Assembly: GCA_019843655.1 (NCBI GenBank)
Contig: JACDQD010000002.1
Coordinates: forward strand, 3,048,585 to 3,112,584
DNA: 64,000 nt
Origin: Lethocerus indicus
Lineage: Eukaryota > Arthropoda > Insecta > Hemiptera > Belostomatidae
Reading direction: 5' to 3'
The position numbers and the translations under genes were made by a program. Below the pieces are notes generated by a model. The model did no database searches and had not been told where the DNA came from. It saw only the letters and a program-made list of their open reading frames with translations. This document shows positions 1 through 13,903 of this stretch, piece by piece. The stretch's first letter is position 1; every line of letters starts with the position of its first letter.

Positions 1-1682
1 AAAAGTAAGGGAAGTTGGGAACGGAACCTTTTAGCAATCGTTGTGAAATAAATCAGACTAGAGGAAGGTAGGATATTTTCGAAAAGAACATGTTATATCT
101 ATAACATTATAGAATACAGCTTAACTATATTATTCATAGAACCCGTACGAAAAACCTATTGGAATTCTTTCGGGAAAGTCGGTTGGTGGTTTATAAAAAA
201 CCCACCATCAGGGTAGGGCTTGGAATCCTTGCCTGAATGGCTTATTCACCAATAAGAAATCCTTAGATACATCACTTTCATTTTTCACTGTTCGCTCGGC
301 TATTTATTATGTATTACGTTATTACAAAACAATTTCGATAATCAGTGGGCACTAATTTACGGCGGTGATTTTGAAGGAAGATAATTTAGTTGACTCTTAA
401 ATTTAAGTCGAGAGACTGGTAAAGTTATACCTGAAATTCGAATTTTTTATATAGTGTTTAATACAGTGCTTGTTATTTTGCGAATTTAATGCGGAACGCT
501 GATCTCTCAGCAAGCAACTCGGTAAGCATAAACTTTGTTTTATTTCTGATAAAATTTAGTCATTGAAAATGGCGTTACCATTCTGCCGATGGACCAAAAA
601 CGCGAGTGTTGCCTGAAAAATTGAAATTTCCCCAAACCTCGCAGCTGCTTGTAAAGCGTCTTTTACAAATCGTCCTTTCGGCAGACGGAAGCCAACGCCC
701 TCTCTTGTAAACCGCATTAAGAAAATTCCAGATTTAGCACACTTTCTTCGGCCCGAAGGCCTCTCGAACACTTAATTTGAATAAAGTGGCAGTTTACCGA
801 GCATGAAGTCGGAAGATAGTGGGCGCGGTTGGGGCGTTAGCATGAGGAGAGGGTCGAAGGGCCCCAATAAAGAAGAGTTAGCGCGTCGGGGCCGCAATGA
901 AGGGCTAACCGGCGGCAGGGGTGGGCGGGGGGTGGCCCTGTTGGGACGGCCGGAGAAAAGATGATGGGGTTTTATGACGGGAGGTCTCGACGGCCTGCGG
1001 TGGCGGGGTTGGGTGGGGCGGTGGTACTAGCCGTTAGGCCCGAACTAACGAACCCTTACAGATTGCGCCAGTAAATTGTAGTAAGAACAATGCAGGGACA
1101 CGCGCACTTACACTTCACCACTACCCTTCGTCAGTAAATAAAGGAAAGTACATTTCAGAGGGGGAACATGTTTTTATAGAGGACGAGAGTAACTTCCACG
1201 TTAATAACAAACTAGACATTAAAAACGCCAAGTTATATAAACAAGATAAGACTAAGCATCTTTCTTGAAATAGGCGCAAATACTTATTCCGAACTATGAA
1301 TCAAGGAACGTAAATCACACGCATAAATGACTAGAAATAACGAGATGACTGCAGTTATTACACTGTTTTCAGCCAATTTTGACAAAGAAAGTACAAACAA
1401 TATACAGATATTCGCATTCGAAAACAGCATAATGCGTTTTATTACGGACTCACATCGCCCATCCAATTCTCAGACTATCAATTTACGCTATCGGTCATTC
1501 GTACCCATCTTTATGGCTCCGCTATAAGGGGGCTTAGGTTTCGGTTGCAACTTTGGATATAAAAAGGCCCGTCAACTTCGGCTCTAAGCCGGCCGAATGT
1601 TATGGCCGAGACGGGTTATGGGCTTCGACAAGTGAAAGAACTTTCACCGGGGGCAATTCGGACTCATTCTGAACAAAGATGC

Positions 1683-1703
1683 GTGTGTGTGTGTGTGTGT
1701 GTG
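1683..1703. repeat. (GT)n microsatellite
   Basis: About ten perfect GT units, directly visible. No coding role is supported. Confidence 0.95.
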
Positions 1704-3931
1704 GCTTTCAAGGGCTCAATAAATAGTTCTAATTGTGATGACTATTTGCCAAAATGTTGTTTTGAAAATGGTGAAACCAATAAAGCATTCCGGGGGCGAC
1801 GCGTTCTCTTTGAATTCCGCCACCAGTGTCCACGTCCTGTGACCCGTGTTTTTTTCCTCTGTATTTTCGGTTATACGAGGTCCACAAGTTAACATCTGCC
1901 CCATTTGTATGACCTTTCGCACGCCATCGAGAATTACAATAGTTTCTAGTAAAAGCCTTTTCACTGGCCGGACGCTCTGCTTTTCACTATGATATCTAGG
2001 AAAGAACGTTGTACAAAATTAAATATTCCTACTGGAAAATTATGACTGAAAATACGCATCGTATGTATTCAACAAAATTCTCTGTATTGTTCGGTAATAA
2101 TTGTAGCTTCTTCAAGTCTGTATTAATTTAGTAATTGAGAATGCGGGCTCCTTCCCCGACCGCCCCCATCAACCCCCAAAAGGGCACGTCACCGCGGCGG
2201 AGTCTTCGGACAACACATTCCAATCAATTATTCATTTAATGACGATCCACCGCTTAGTGTAGCCGCTCAGCCGGTCTAAATTATGCAGTCTATCAATTTG
2301 AATTTGAAATGGTCCCAGATAAATTGAATAACCAGTTGGGAGCGGATAGCACATACCCTCCCCCCAACCCCATCCGACCGACGGCGGGATATTGGGCCTC
2401 GGGGAGACGACTAAACCACGAAAGTCCCGGAGGATTACCGGTTAGAGCTCCTTTCGGCTTGTTAAATTATCCGAATATTACCTTTTCGGCCCGATCGATC
2501 AAGCAGTTAGATTGATAACGCTTATAACTGAAACTAATCGAGGGTGGACCGGAAGTAGGCGATATGGGCAGATGTAATAACTGGTCCATTACGTCGTAGC
2601 GCTGGAGTTTTATTATTCAGCGATCGTAGTGATCGAATTCCAACGGTTGGAAGGCGGACATTCCAATTTCGGACAAAAGGCGAATGCGACAAAACGGAGT
2701 TTGAGATTTTTGCTTAGCGAGCGAACGCGTACCGGAGGATATTGCTGACCTAGAATTGGACAAAACTCACTTGGATACGCTTCGATGTCAGCACCGCCTA
2801 ATATTTTTTCTTTTATATTTTTTTTATTTTCGTACAATCAACCTTACAGTTATACGTACGTTACTTGTCCCAACAAAAGAAACCACTCAGTGATGGCACT
2901 TATTTACATGAACTTAAAGGCTGGATTTCTAGGCCAGTGGGGTGGACCCAGGTTGAATTGCAACGGCCGAATAATTGGTACAGGATATTTAAGATCGACA
3001 ACCACAGTTCTTATTCATTTCTCGGGCAATTTAATAATTGGAAACGAGCTCTTACTACCTGCCCCGCCCGGGTATGTCCCGTCTGCCCAGTTTACGACAA
3101 TTATCTCCTCTCCGTTGAAATCGACGGGTGAAATTCTACTCTCCGGTGGCGATCAATCCCCGGTATTAATTAGGTTGCGCAACACACTGATTGCCCGTGC
3201 ACTCTGAACAGGGTTACAGCTAAAGGGCGGGGGCAATCGATTAATATCAAGTTTGCCGGGATCAGTTGCGCAATCTATAATGTTTGTTCTGAGCCTACTC
3301 AGTTTACAGATTGTACAAATTAATTTGATGCCATTATAGCGTTCGTGAATACAAATGCAGAAATTATATTTGTTCACAGTTGAAATATCCAAATATCGTG
3401 TTCAGATAATAAATCCCCAAAATCGATGATGAATGTCCGAGAAAACTATATCACTATTCAATTGACAGGCGTAGATTCACTAATACACGTGATATTTCCG
3501 TTTTTAAAGCACATTTATCACGTTCGCCGGTTAATAATTGAACCTAGCGCAGGTTAATTTGGGGGTTGGAGTCAACGCCTTCTAGCCAGGATTGAAGACA
3601 ATGCGAGGTATTTTTTCGGGTCCGACAGAGATTCGAAGGTCATCTATGTGGGTGATTATTTGCAATTTTCGAAGATATAGCAGACCCCAGTCACTTTACT
3701 TTTCACCGAACCTACTGCTGTTATTTAAGGCCATCTTTATTAAATGTTCAAATTCATGTTGCGATTGAAATTCTTCACGCCGGTGGTGGGCGCCACCCGT
3801 CTAGGTCTAATAGACTGTGATTTCTAGTAAATCAATACTTGCCTAGTCCGCGGTTACTGGAGCCCGTGGCTGGTTGGAAGATGAGTTATACGGTCGGCCA
3901 GAAACTGGAGTTACACACAAACTTCATAGTT

Positions 3932-3968
3932 GGGTGGTGGGTGGTGGTGGGTCGGGGATGGGTGGTGG
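3932..3968 (+). other. G-quadruplex-type GGT/GGG tract
   Basis: Five runs of three or more G separated by short T- or A-containing spacers on the + strand fit the usual G-quadruplex pattern (G3 or longer, loops of 1-7). It lies in the GC island at 3880-4110. It may simply be a degenerate GGT microsatellite; folding is inferred, not shown. Confidence 0.6.
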
Positions 3969-6900
3969 TACCGCGATAATTGTCAAAGGACTTGGGCTGG
4001 GCTCGCTTTGCCGGCCCAAGTTTGCTGCAAGTCAATTTGCCCGCCCGCCCCGCTTTGTGCCTCGTCCCGCTTCGCTTGACTTCGCCCTTGATTGATCATC
4101 TAATGGTTTATTCCGACCTTCTTCTGCCGCTAATTGCTCCCTCTATTGTTCTTTAAAATGTCAGCCCGTTCTATATCGGCTGCGAACAGAGTGATTTATA
4201 TTTACAGACGGAAAAGCTCTACTTGTAGTAACTGGTACCCATTTCCACCGTTTCTCTATTTTCTGACATTCAACGGACGACGGAAATGTATTCTACTCAC
4301 TAGGAAATGAAAATGTACGTTTAAACAAGAAAAGACAAAGATCAGCGTTTTATCTTCCATGTAGGTTTATGTCAATACGATTCATACTTACAACTTTTTG
4401 GTTTCTACTCCTGCTTTCCTTCGTGTAATTAGAAAAGAACGAAGGTGAAAGCAAACGTGCGGGACCGCTATCGACGTGGGCGCAGTGCGGATTTTTTTTT
4501 TATTTGCCAGAGCTTCGTGATAAATTGTCGCCGGCTTCCTAAGCGTAACAAGTCCCGATTTTGCACACAAAGGCCGCCACCGGGGTCCGGTAAGGGATGG
4601 TGCGATGGAACGGGGGTGGAGGGGGCCTCCATTAAGTCCCGGCACCCTCAAAACCGTCCATATATCGTTCAGTGACGATATGAGAAATTATTGCCCTCAT
4701 TTATGAAACACGCGGAAGGGGGGATATTTCACTTACCCCGCCCTGGGGTTGACGTTCAACGCTATACCCTTTACCGCTAGGAATATTTTTTTTGTCGTCG
4801 GATAAAGATAATTTGTCAGTGAAAGTCTCAAATCGTAATGTACAATACATAGTAATATAGAATATATATTCTGCACACTATTCTATAGACACGTACAAAC
4901 ATGAATTGAAAAAAAGTAAATAATTAAATCTATAAATAAAATGATTCTGCCAAATGGTTCTGACTTCTAATTCCGATTAAATTGTTTATGTTTCGAGTGA
5001 ATATAACTGCCTTTTAACTTTGCTCTGCGTGTGTTTATTTGCCATCGATAGTTGCGGCTCTGCCCTATCCATTTGTTCCTCTTTACCACGCGTCACCAAC
5101 AGAGCTCAATATACAAACGATAAAAGAGACCGACGTAAAAATGTGATTTAATGAACGTCATTTACACTTTGTGACGTGGAATGACAACAGACTGTGTAAT
5201 GCTTACGTTTAATGGTTATGAAAATGAACATTTCAAACGGTAATGAGGGGATAAATGGGGAATTCACATTGATTTCCAGTCAGCTGGACCCCATTTATCA
5301 TTTATTGTTCTGGCAATGTTCTGGCAACACGATTCTGACATCTAGTCCTTTTGCAGTATTCAGATTGATTCACGTTTAGAACGTTTGGGGCTGAACAAGG
5401 AAATTTACTCCTTATTGTATACCCAGTCAACAAAATCGGTTATAATTACAATGCGTATATACATTAAATATTAATATTATATTCGTGGGAAACCATTGGT
5501 AGCTATTTCACTTGGAAAATCTTTTGAAATATTACCTTTCCGCATAATCAACCGCGAGGGAATCGTTCTCGTAAACTTTTTGAAAGGTATTCGAATTCGA
5601 TTCAACTTTTTTTTTCCAAAAGAATGCCGGGAGGATTGCCCTTTATTCCGCTAATTATTCCTAAGAAATAATTTCAACGGGAAATTTTACTATTAGAGAA
5701 ATAAATATCTAGCAGCCGGTTGGATTTGTCGTTGAACAAAAATTTAATGCAATTCTAGAAAGTCTGAGATGTTTTTCACTGGTCTAGAATGGGGCGTGCC
5801 TCCTGTCTGTCATCCAGTTCACTGGTCCAGAGCACGCCAAACGACCCGAGAGAATTTTTATGCCGCTGCGGCTTAGGTAAACATAAAAAACGGAGCCACT
5901 GATGTGAACCGGTTCTTTACAACGAAAAAAAGAATCGTAAACGAGTTGCTTACGAGCGAATTCACAGGGAAGCGGCGGTGGTTATTTATGCTAACATTTT
6001 AAGTGTCAACTGTCTTATTTTACCATCGCAAAATGGTTTGGTCATTAGTTCTAACGGAGTTTTTCAGGAGAAATTTTGGAAATTATATTTCCAGGCAATA
6101 ATTAGGATAATAGTTATCATCTTCTAGCGATTTTTCTAGAATATCAAAGTTCGTATTTTCATTAAGGTTTGCTATCCGTGTAACATTGTTTCGGAATCCG
6201 TATTTTTGTTGCGGTGTTATAGTCACTGTCTAATTCTACATTACAGCACAGTAATGTGACTTGTACTATAATTATACCGATTCTATCAGTGTTGGCGATT
6301 AAAATAAAACTCCGGACCTGAAATAGGTTTTACAAGATCGTGCTCAAAACCGATCGTTTCAGCCCTGTTTGAGTTCGATTTTATCGAGCGCAATAATCGA
6401 ATGAGTGGCGGTCGGGGATTCCACTGGAGTGCAAATTAAACAGGACGAGTGGTGTGTATGTGGGATGGCGGGGGCGGGGGTGGCGCCAAGCATTGTTGAA
6501 ATGATACGCGGGCGACTACACGGCAAATAACCGGCGGGATTTCCCTAACAATCGAAATCCCGCCCGAGAAACTTCGCAATGTGCGGAGCACTCGAGAGAA
6601 AAAAATGATGAAAACGGCGAAAAGAAAAACGAATAGTCGACTTGGAAAAAGCTAACGGGGAAGCGGCGTAAACTTAGTTGCAAGCGGCCTTCAATGCGCC
6701 TATATTTATATTCGATTCCGTCAAGATGGCCGGCCATCATCCCGGTTCGGTCGGAAGATCGTTATTGAAGGTACGAAGCGGCGGATTGAATAATAAATTA
6801 ATGTGTGTCCACAAGGATATGTGCTAGGCCCCTTCTTCAACAAAACCATCTGGACCATTAAAGGATGTTATCTCGATAGGAAAAACCTGCTGAGAGATCG

Positions 6901-7428
6901 ACCGAGTCCATGGACTTTGAATTCTTAGGTTTATTGGCTATCTCTGCATAGATAGACTCACCGGCTACAAAATTGCATCTGCTGACTGCGCAGAGCAGCT
7001 TGTTATTTCTGGCTGTCTGGTGGGAACTGACATGCCTCTAGACCTAGAATTGGGCCTAGTCTTTCCCTAGCCTCCTGTGGATAGGGGAAAAAATGTCAAA
7101 ATTACGCCACGCCTTACATTTAATCGTAATCCTCTTTAATATACTATTTTCGGTGTAGAATCATGAGAATCTAAATTTATATACGGATTTACTATTAGAT
7201 GTACCGACATATATTTCGAGAAGGGGAATAGGAGAAGGAAATAATTGGTTTCACCTGTGTGGGTGGCTGTCATTTTAGTTTGAGACTCCGATGACTAGTG
7301 TCGGATGAGATGTCCCGGCTCACATATCCCCCGTAGCGCGACATTCGGTGCTCTTTTCCAATTAAACTCGCCCCCGACCCAGATCAACTTTTTTCCAGCC
7401 ATCCACTTCATCTCTCTCGCTTTTTTCT

Positions 7429-7455
7429 GTCTCTCTCTCTCTCTCTCCCTCCCTC
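7429..7455. repeat. (CT)n / CCCT microsatellite
   Basis: A CT dinucleotide run merges into CCCTCCCTC. It lies inside the GC island at 7300-7560 and accounts for the long overlapping ORFs there. Confidence 0.9.
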
Positions 7456-10400
7456 GCTTGTCTCTTCCTATTTCTTTTTGTCTGACTGGATCAATTTTTC
7501 CATTATTTTTAGGAGCCCCCTTGCCGCCCCCTTCACTCCACGGGGGAATGGATGGGGCAGGGAGTGGGGTTCTACTTATATTTCTCCTATTTCTGACCCT
7601 AATAGGATCAGGAATTTCTTCTTTCAGATATTTAAATGGGCGGAAGGAACTGGGATCCGACCGTTCCGAATATCCATTCTGTACATTGACCACAACTGTT
7701 GTCCTTCGTTTTTATTTATTCGATTTAATTTCTATGGCTACCATTTACCATTAATCATAGAATTTTATAAAATTAAGTAAACGGTGTCTGTCTTCCTTTG
7801 GGATTTCGAATTTAAAGTAAAAGCGTAGCTTAGAGTAGCCCATCAACATATAATTTGAACAATAACGGGTAGCGTAGTTAGCGTTTTGCGGACGCAGATA
7901 GTTAATATGTATCGAACAATTTCACCGAACGTACAGTGTGTGTTGACGAAATTGGCGCACTATACCAAACTTCAATATATATTAATTCCGGATCGCTGAA
8001 AAGTTTTCACTCGAAATTCTTCTTGCCACGAAATTTATACGCAATGGGAAATATGTGATGGGACCGGGTACGGTATCCGATGAACCGTGGTGAAGGCTGG
8101 AGGCAGCGTTTTAACACTACAATTGGTTTCCGGCCGCCCATCCCAACTTCCACCATTCCGCGCCGATACTACCCCCACCGTCCCACGAGACGTCGTACAG
8201 TTTTGATAAGCTCCGGTTTGAAGTCTTTATTAAAACTAACCCTGGAAGACTCAGTCGGGTGTTCGGGACCGCCCGGCCAAGTTTTCCACTCCGTCCCAAG
8301 AATTCCAATTTCAATACACCCCCTATGACGTCACTCTCTTATCTGAGTTGGTTATGGCACACCGCCTCGGCCTGCGGCGGCGGGGGCGGGGGTGTATTAT
8401 TGCAATCATAAATTTCCATTTTCATTCTTCGAAACTCAATTCACTTATGTATTCCCACATTGGGGTCCCTGAGAATATCACCCACTTATAATTGCTGTAG
8501 GCACTGTTTTGCATTCATCCCTTCGTTTCTCTACCGAAATGACGGTGACTCCTCTAATTCTGAATTTTCTACCGCGGTGGATTCCCTTTTCAGACTACGA
8601 CCCTGACCAAAGGGAACATACGCTATACGGCAGGATCAATAGCGGGTCAGATTAGTGTTGAATATTTTATACAGGGAAATGGTGGGATTTCATGTACAAA
8701 GTGAATGGCAATGTTCGTACCGAGCATTAAATCTACGACAAAAGAAGTATATTTAAGCTGGAGGCGTACGTAGAAGCGCCATACGCTACTGCAGAAAATA
8801 TGTAGTATTTTTACTTGAGAAGAAATACAGCGTTTTATTGTTGATGATCGGTACTGACTTCTCTCTACCTTCAGTATAACAGCGTAATGGGATTAACGTA
8901 ATTAACAGAATTATACCGATGTTGTGAAGTGGAGACGGAAAACCGCAAGTATGGTTCCATTGGGAATACGCGAGAACAACCAAAAAAGTATTTGTATGGT
9001 ATGTATTTATTTAAACTATTGTTAGCTTTTATCAAAGCAAGACTGTCGCTTCACTGGTCATTTCCATATTTTAATTTTTCTTACGGAGTCATTAAACCAA
9101 AATGTCTCTAAATTTCTATTTGAAAGATTTGTAATCCCCATTAATTGGAATAATATGACGGCAGTGAAAACCCACATATAGCTTAGCTCATTTTGCAGTG
9201 TAAGTATTGCTTCAGGAGCTTCTAATCTGTCAGTTGAAGCGTGTTTCATCGCCTCGAATTCAGCATTTCCCGGAAGCCGTCGGCAATCCGTCTCAGATTC
9301 CTTACCCCACGCTTTCTGTATCAGTACGCTTTTGCTACGGTTGTGCGAGTTAATTTCCCAAACACTTAGACTTTAAAATTTATTTCTGTTGTAAAATATA
9401 ACCATTAATGAGTCCTTTTAATTAATCTCATTATCCCCGGTAGAGGGTCCCCGATGGTTCGGAATGCCACAATCCTTGAGATATTCTCCTTCCACTCACT
9501 AATTCTCCGCGGGGTTACAAGAGGTATGGTATCCGTTACTGCATATTTTTTCAATTATCTTTTCAGAACGTTATAACACTGCAGCAATAAACTTCGCGTT
9601 ACATTTATTACAAGTTACTTAAGCTTCCCAGAAGTGAATTAAACCCGACAAGGGTTCGTGAGGCGAATCGAAATGCGAATCGGCAAGAGTCGAATTGTTT
9701 ACGAGGGAGGGTTATACTGAGAATATTACGAAAACATTTTCAGGTCTCCCTCAGGGAATCCTGCCTCAAGTATAAAAGAATGTAATTGCTTCCTGAAACC
9801 TCATAAAATGCCTGTTTCCGGTGGGGCGTCTCCAGTAGACGTGTTCCTCCCCGCCGCGCCAATCTTCACCAACGTCGGGCCCCCTCAGCATTCTCCGCGA
9901 GGCCAATAAACGTTTGGAAAGCCGGCTAATAAAGAGGGGAACGAGGCGATGTATCCCGGCCGGGGGAGGCCGGCTAGGAGGCCGTAAATAAAGGCCGCTC
10001 TAGAGTAATTAAATTCCTTATCTCGAGGGGTCGGTTTCTTCTATTTTGTGAGTTTTCATGGCGCAGCGACGCCCCGTTACGTGAACATCCGGGCCCTGTC
10101 CCGACCACGACCAACGGGGGCTTCTAATTAATCCCCGAGTGGGGCCGGCCACCGACAGATTAAACTGAGACCGATTATTAAATAAGGAGTCTTCATCTTG
10201 TAGCGATATTTTCATTAGGCCCCTCTGGGGATGGGGTAAAATTAAATGTAGCGGGGTTGAAGAACCACCAAATCAAATTTTATCGTGAAAAATCTATCCC
10301 TATGTCATCATCTACCCTAACAATCCAAAAGATCGAATGGACATAACAAAGAGCGAGAATCTATGAGGAAGGGTGTTTTTCTATTTATTGCATTCCATCT

Positions 10401-13400
10401 ATAAATTGGTCTATAGTTATAATGAACAATTTCATAGCGGGGCACCTTCTGGGACAAAAGTTGTCGGGGACGGTAGCCCAAAGGTGTATTAATTAATACC
10501 TGACTGTCTTCTGGTGAGGGTTGTTATTCAGAGTTACATGATGATGTATAATCCTTATTCGTGTATGGTGTAATTAATTTGCGCTGTGTATAAATATACT
10601 CTTAGGATCTACAGCTGTGGAATAATACAACAAGGGGTAACTTATTCGCATTTTAACCCTGTCTCAATTCATCATATTTAAATCAACCGTACGGAATCAT
10701 TGCCATGAAGAAATTATCATACTTCGATACTTTTAGTTCGTCAGATTTTTAAATGAATAAACTTTTGAGAGATGACGGTTAAGATGTCTTTTCAGCAATA
10801 TTGTCAGAAATAATACTTCGTCGCTAATATCTTCTATTAAATTAATAACAAGAGAAATATAGGGAATACTAAAAAATGAATAAAAAATAAAGTCTGTAGG
10901 CATCTCTACTTAATTCCTTTTTTGTGCAGTACGCAATTCCCCCCCCACCCCCTAACCTTTCGCTCTGGGGCCGTGTAAGTTTTGCAGAACGAGAATAAAA
11001 TAATAGTACTTGAGAAGTGTTTAAAAACCGTGCAATAAATTTGGCGGCGGTAGGAGAGCCGGGTTAATTTACTGAATGCCGGATGATTTATTAAAATGAG
11101 AATTTCACGGGTCCTGGCCCCTGGCCCCTTATCTCGTAAATTAAAATGAAAATTAACCTTTTTAAGCTGTTGGTCAGCAGTTTTGTCCGCAGAAGTGGTC
11201 AACTGTCCCGGGTGGCCAAGCAGGAGGTGTTGGCCCACCTAATATCTGACCCTCGGCTGAAACAAAACCGCCCCCTACCCACTCGCCAAATGTTCCTGTC
11301 CACTCTCCACTTACGCCACTTCCTAAGAATTTACCCTTCTATTTACCGACGACATTTATACCAGAAACTAAGAGAGGAAAAAATTATAGAATATAAAGAG
11401 AATCGTTCATAAATGATTCTCCATTTCACAGAGCTGGAAACGCAAAATTAACACTTTTCAATAATTAAACACGTTAATTACTTTACGGTTTGTGTGTGGG
11501 GGGCTCAAGAACTAAGCACTAAGCACTATTGATTTTCTAAACTAAAATCATAAGAATACTTATAAATGAAAGTACTACTTATTACTGTGGTTCTCGGTGT
11601 ATCGGTGGTAAATTTTATGATGGCGTTATGCGGAAAACGAACCAACAATGCACCTGAAACCCAATTATATATGTATATAAAATGTGTATGGGTGCATATG
11701 TATGCATAAAATAACGCTGGTTACGATCAAACATTTTTAGGTTCTTACTCGAATAAAGACTTTTTCTGTCACCCAATTCTTCAAATACCTGAAATAGTGA
11801 ATTCGGCCGTGTGTTTAATTTATTTATGCTAATTGAATGAATTACCGACGCCGTTATTAGGGATTAAAATCCGTTTAATATATGCATCCGTATACGTGAG
11901 AGGAAAGTAATTAGTATTGATTTATGAATATTAACTGCGTCACGATGACGTGCGAAAAGTGCATGATGAAAAGTTCACGTCATCCCGATTACGCAGTGGC
12001 GCTAACAAGGGCCGAAAGGAGAAATGATTAAATACAGAGGCCAATAAATTGTATAGTCGTCTGGCCGGGAAGACGCCTTTACAAGTCATTGAATTAATTA
12101 CAGCCCCGCGGAGCAAAAAGGAAACCGGTTTCAACCCTGCAATTAATGTCGCCGCTAATTTATGCCCGCCCACTTGAAATAGGCCCAACCGGATTAAACT
12201 GCCCTCTTACGCCCTGCTCCCACACCGGTACCAATCTGGAATATTGTAATTTCGGATTAAGTTGAAGGGCTTCGGCAAAACAACGCCACCACTGCGTGTC
12301 CCGTTTCCCGGCTTGATTCGCGTCCGAATACAGACTTGCTCTGACCGTGTTCATATTCAATTTCGGATCTTATTTAGGACGTTCCTCCAGTCGAAATCTG
12401 TTATTATTCTACGACGTGTAAAATATCTGTTTAAATGTGCGAAGAAAACCTGACAAATATTTCATTTAATAATCCAGGTTTAACATATTTCTGTTAATGT
12501 TGTAAGGAGTTTAAAGTTCAGTACAAAAGGTCTACCGTCAGATCTATCCCTGATCTATTCCGGAAGATTTTGGGGTATTTAAAAATTAAAATATTTCCCA
12601 AATTTATAATTACTGCCCCAACTCAAATGTACTATACGTCGGCTGAAAATGTTTTTCAATTTTTCTCAAACGTAACCTATTTTCTCGGTCATCGGTGGAA
12701 AGTAGCAACTTTCGCCTATGAGTTTGCTATGTGTTTTGGGGGGCGGTGGCCGGTCCGGAGGGTTTTGGGTATTGGTCCGCCCAAACTTATATCCCGAAAC
12801 CCGATAGGATCGTCGTGTTTTTCTCCGGTCGGCTTCTTCGTTATTTTTCTTTCATAGGGTCGGCCCCGGAGTTTGCCGGACACCCCCACGCGGCCCCACT
12901 TTTATTTGTCCGCGCCCCTTTCCCGTCGAGGGTAAATAATTTTCAACTCCGAACTCGGGGACTCGGGCCGACGACGAGGCCGGCAGGAAAGGACGATAAA
13001 CGATGCCAGAAAGGGCGTAGAGTAATGTCCTTATAAAGAAGAGCGATACGTCCGGACAAGTGGACGGGGAAATGATGTTTCGGTTTATTGGCGAAAAAAG
13101 GGGATTCCGTTATTGTGATCCGGCCTCCATTGTCGTGTTTTTTTATCGAATTCTGTAGAGATTCGAGCAATTAGCGAGGCCGCGTCGTATTTTTTCCGTT
13201 AGCCCCGTTTTTTTTTAGAAAATCGAGATAAAACAAAACTCCTTACTTCATTTCTGCGATGTAATAGGCTATTCGGTACCTTATTAGTGCATTTGATTTT
13301 AAATTTCAAAATAGTGCTAGCCTAAGCTTAAAAACTATATTTTCTAAATAAACAGAATCGTACTGTAGATGAAAAATGACCTCCTTTTTAGGTTCTTTTT

Positions 13401-13508
13401 CAACGTTGTTTTATTATAGCCGCTCAATATTCATTGAGATATTACTATCGTAAATGTTAACAATATTAATTTTAACTCAAAACTGAGCCCCGCGGCATAA
13501 AATGTTAC

Positions 13509-13693
13509 GCGTCAGTTTTGAAGTGGTATTTTAAGTACGAAAACATTAATGAGGTTCAACGACAATGGCGAAATGAGAATCAAACAGAGCCAATATCGAA
13601 CTGAACAAGATGCAGTCAGTAGTTCGTGCTGCAGTTGGCCGGCATCGTTTCTGTGTGGATGTTAATCGTGACCATTTCGAACACCTACAGTGA
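13509..13693 (+). pseudogene. Deleted DUF4817-type transposase relic
   Basis: Two pieces of one transposase appear to be joined by an internal deletion. Piece 1 (13509-13592) reads as a WYFKY...NEVQRQWRNE segment, the pattern of the N-terminal DUF4817 helix-turn-helix region of insect Tc1/mariner-like (IS630-type) transposases. It runs into a stop at 13602. Piece 2 (13610-13693, a different frame) ends in DVNRDHFEHL, Q and a TGA, resembling the G/N-HFEHL C-terminus typical of the same proteins. The whole catalytic DDE/D domain is missing, so the copy is dead. Just downstream, at 13778-13901, is a repeat arm that recurs twice more in the window and ends at a TA. The family call rests on remembered motif patterns; the join is inferred. 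Confidence 0.55.
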
Positions 13694-13777
13694 TATCTTT
13701 AAGTTGGACTTTAAGCTACACTTTCACCAAAATGCGACAACTCCGTCAATTAGTTTGCAAGTTATTGACTGTTAAAC

Positions 13778-13901
13778 AGTGAGGATGCCCAAAAAACATC
13801 CAAAGTGCCAAAAGTGATTAACACCGCTACTGAAGATGGCGAAACCGGTCTAGCAAAAGACCAAACCAGCGAGAGGAGACAGAAAGACACGAAATCTACG
13901 A
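13778..13901 (+). mobile_element. Terminal-repeat arm, hammerhead family, copy A
   Basis: This copy is about 124 bp and closely matches the right arm of the inverted-repeat element at 35348-35728. Shared blocks include the AGTGAGGATGCCCAAAAAAC start, the CTGAAGATGGC core, and the AGCAAAAGACC and GAGAGGAGACAGAAA blocks. The outer end is followed by TA (13902-13903), as in the other copies, which suggests a fixed element boundary. Weaker similarity seems to extend left toward the transposase relic at 13509-13693, so this may be the right end of that transposon. The left end was not found; a TACTGTAG word near 13362 is too weak to call. Confidence 0.75.
13826..13854 (+). ncRNA. Degenerate hammerhead motif (stem II deleted)
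   Basis: The GCTA and TAGC stem I strands, the CTGAAGA core, GAAAC and the GTC triplet are all present. The eight bases forming the stem II loop and 3' strand (GAGCAGCC in the 35.6 kb copy) are missing, so CTGAAGA-TGGC runs straight into GAAA. Without stem II the motif is expected to be inactive. The deletion could be slippage between the two GC-containing halves of the stem. Confidence 0.6.
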
Positions 13902-13903
13902 TA

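Larger units (their letters stand above)
1..13480. other. Non-coding AT-rich DNA with GC islands
   Basis: I see no convincing exon here. AT-rich sequence full of TAATTA and AATAAA words is interrupted by GC-rich islands at about 790-1040, 2330-2480, 3880-4110, 4550-4640, 6400-6560, 7300-7560, 8080-8400, 9820-10250, 11930-12330 and 12740-13040. ORFs in the islands (up to about 150 codons, for example 7305-7754) are explained by low stop density or CT-rich repeats. They have no recognisable domain and are often open in several frames at once. The islands are not obvious repeats of each other and could be conserved regulatory elements, but this cannot be tested from one sequence. Confidence 0.6.

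Noticed and set aside
7295..7754. Overlapping 130-150-codon ORFs on both strands
   Set aside because: Open frames are produced by a CT microsatellite and a GC island; translations are low-complexity.
13362..13380. TACTGTAG as left terminus of the DUF4817 transposon
   Set aside because: Only eight bases match the family end; the following bases do not follow the arm.
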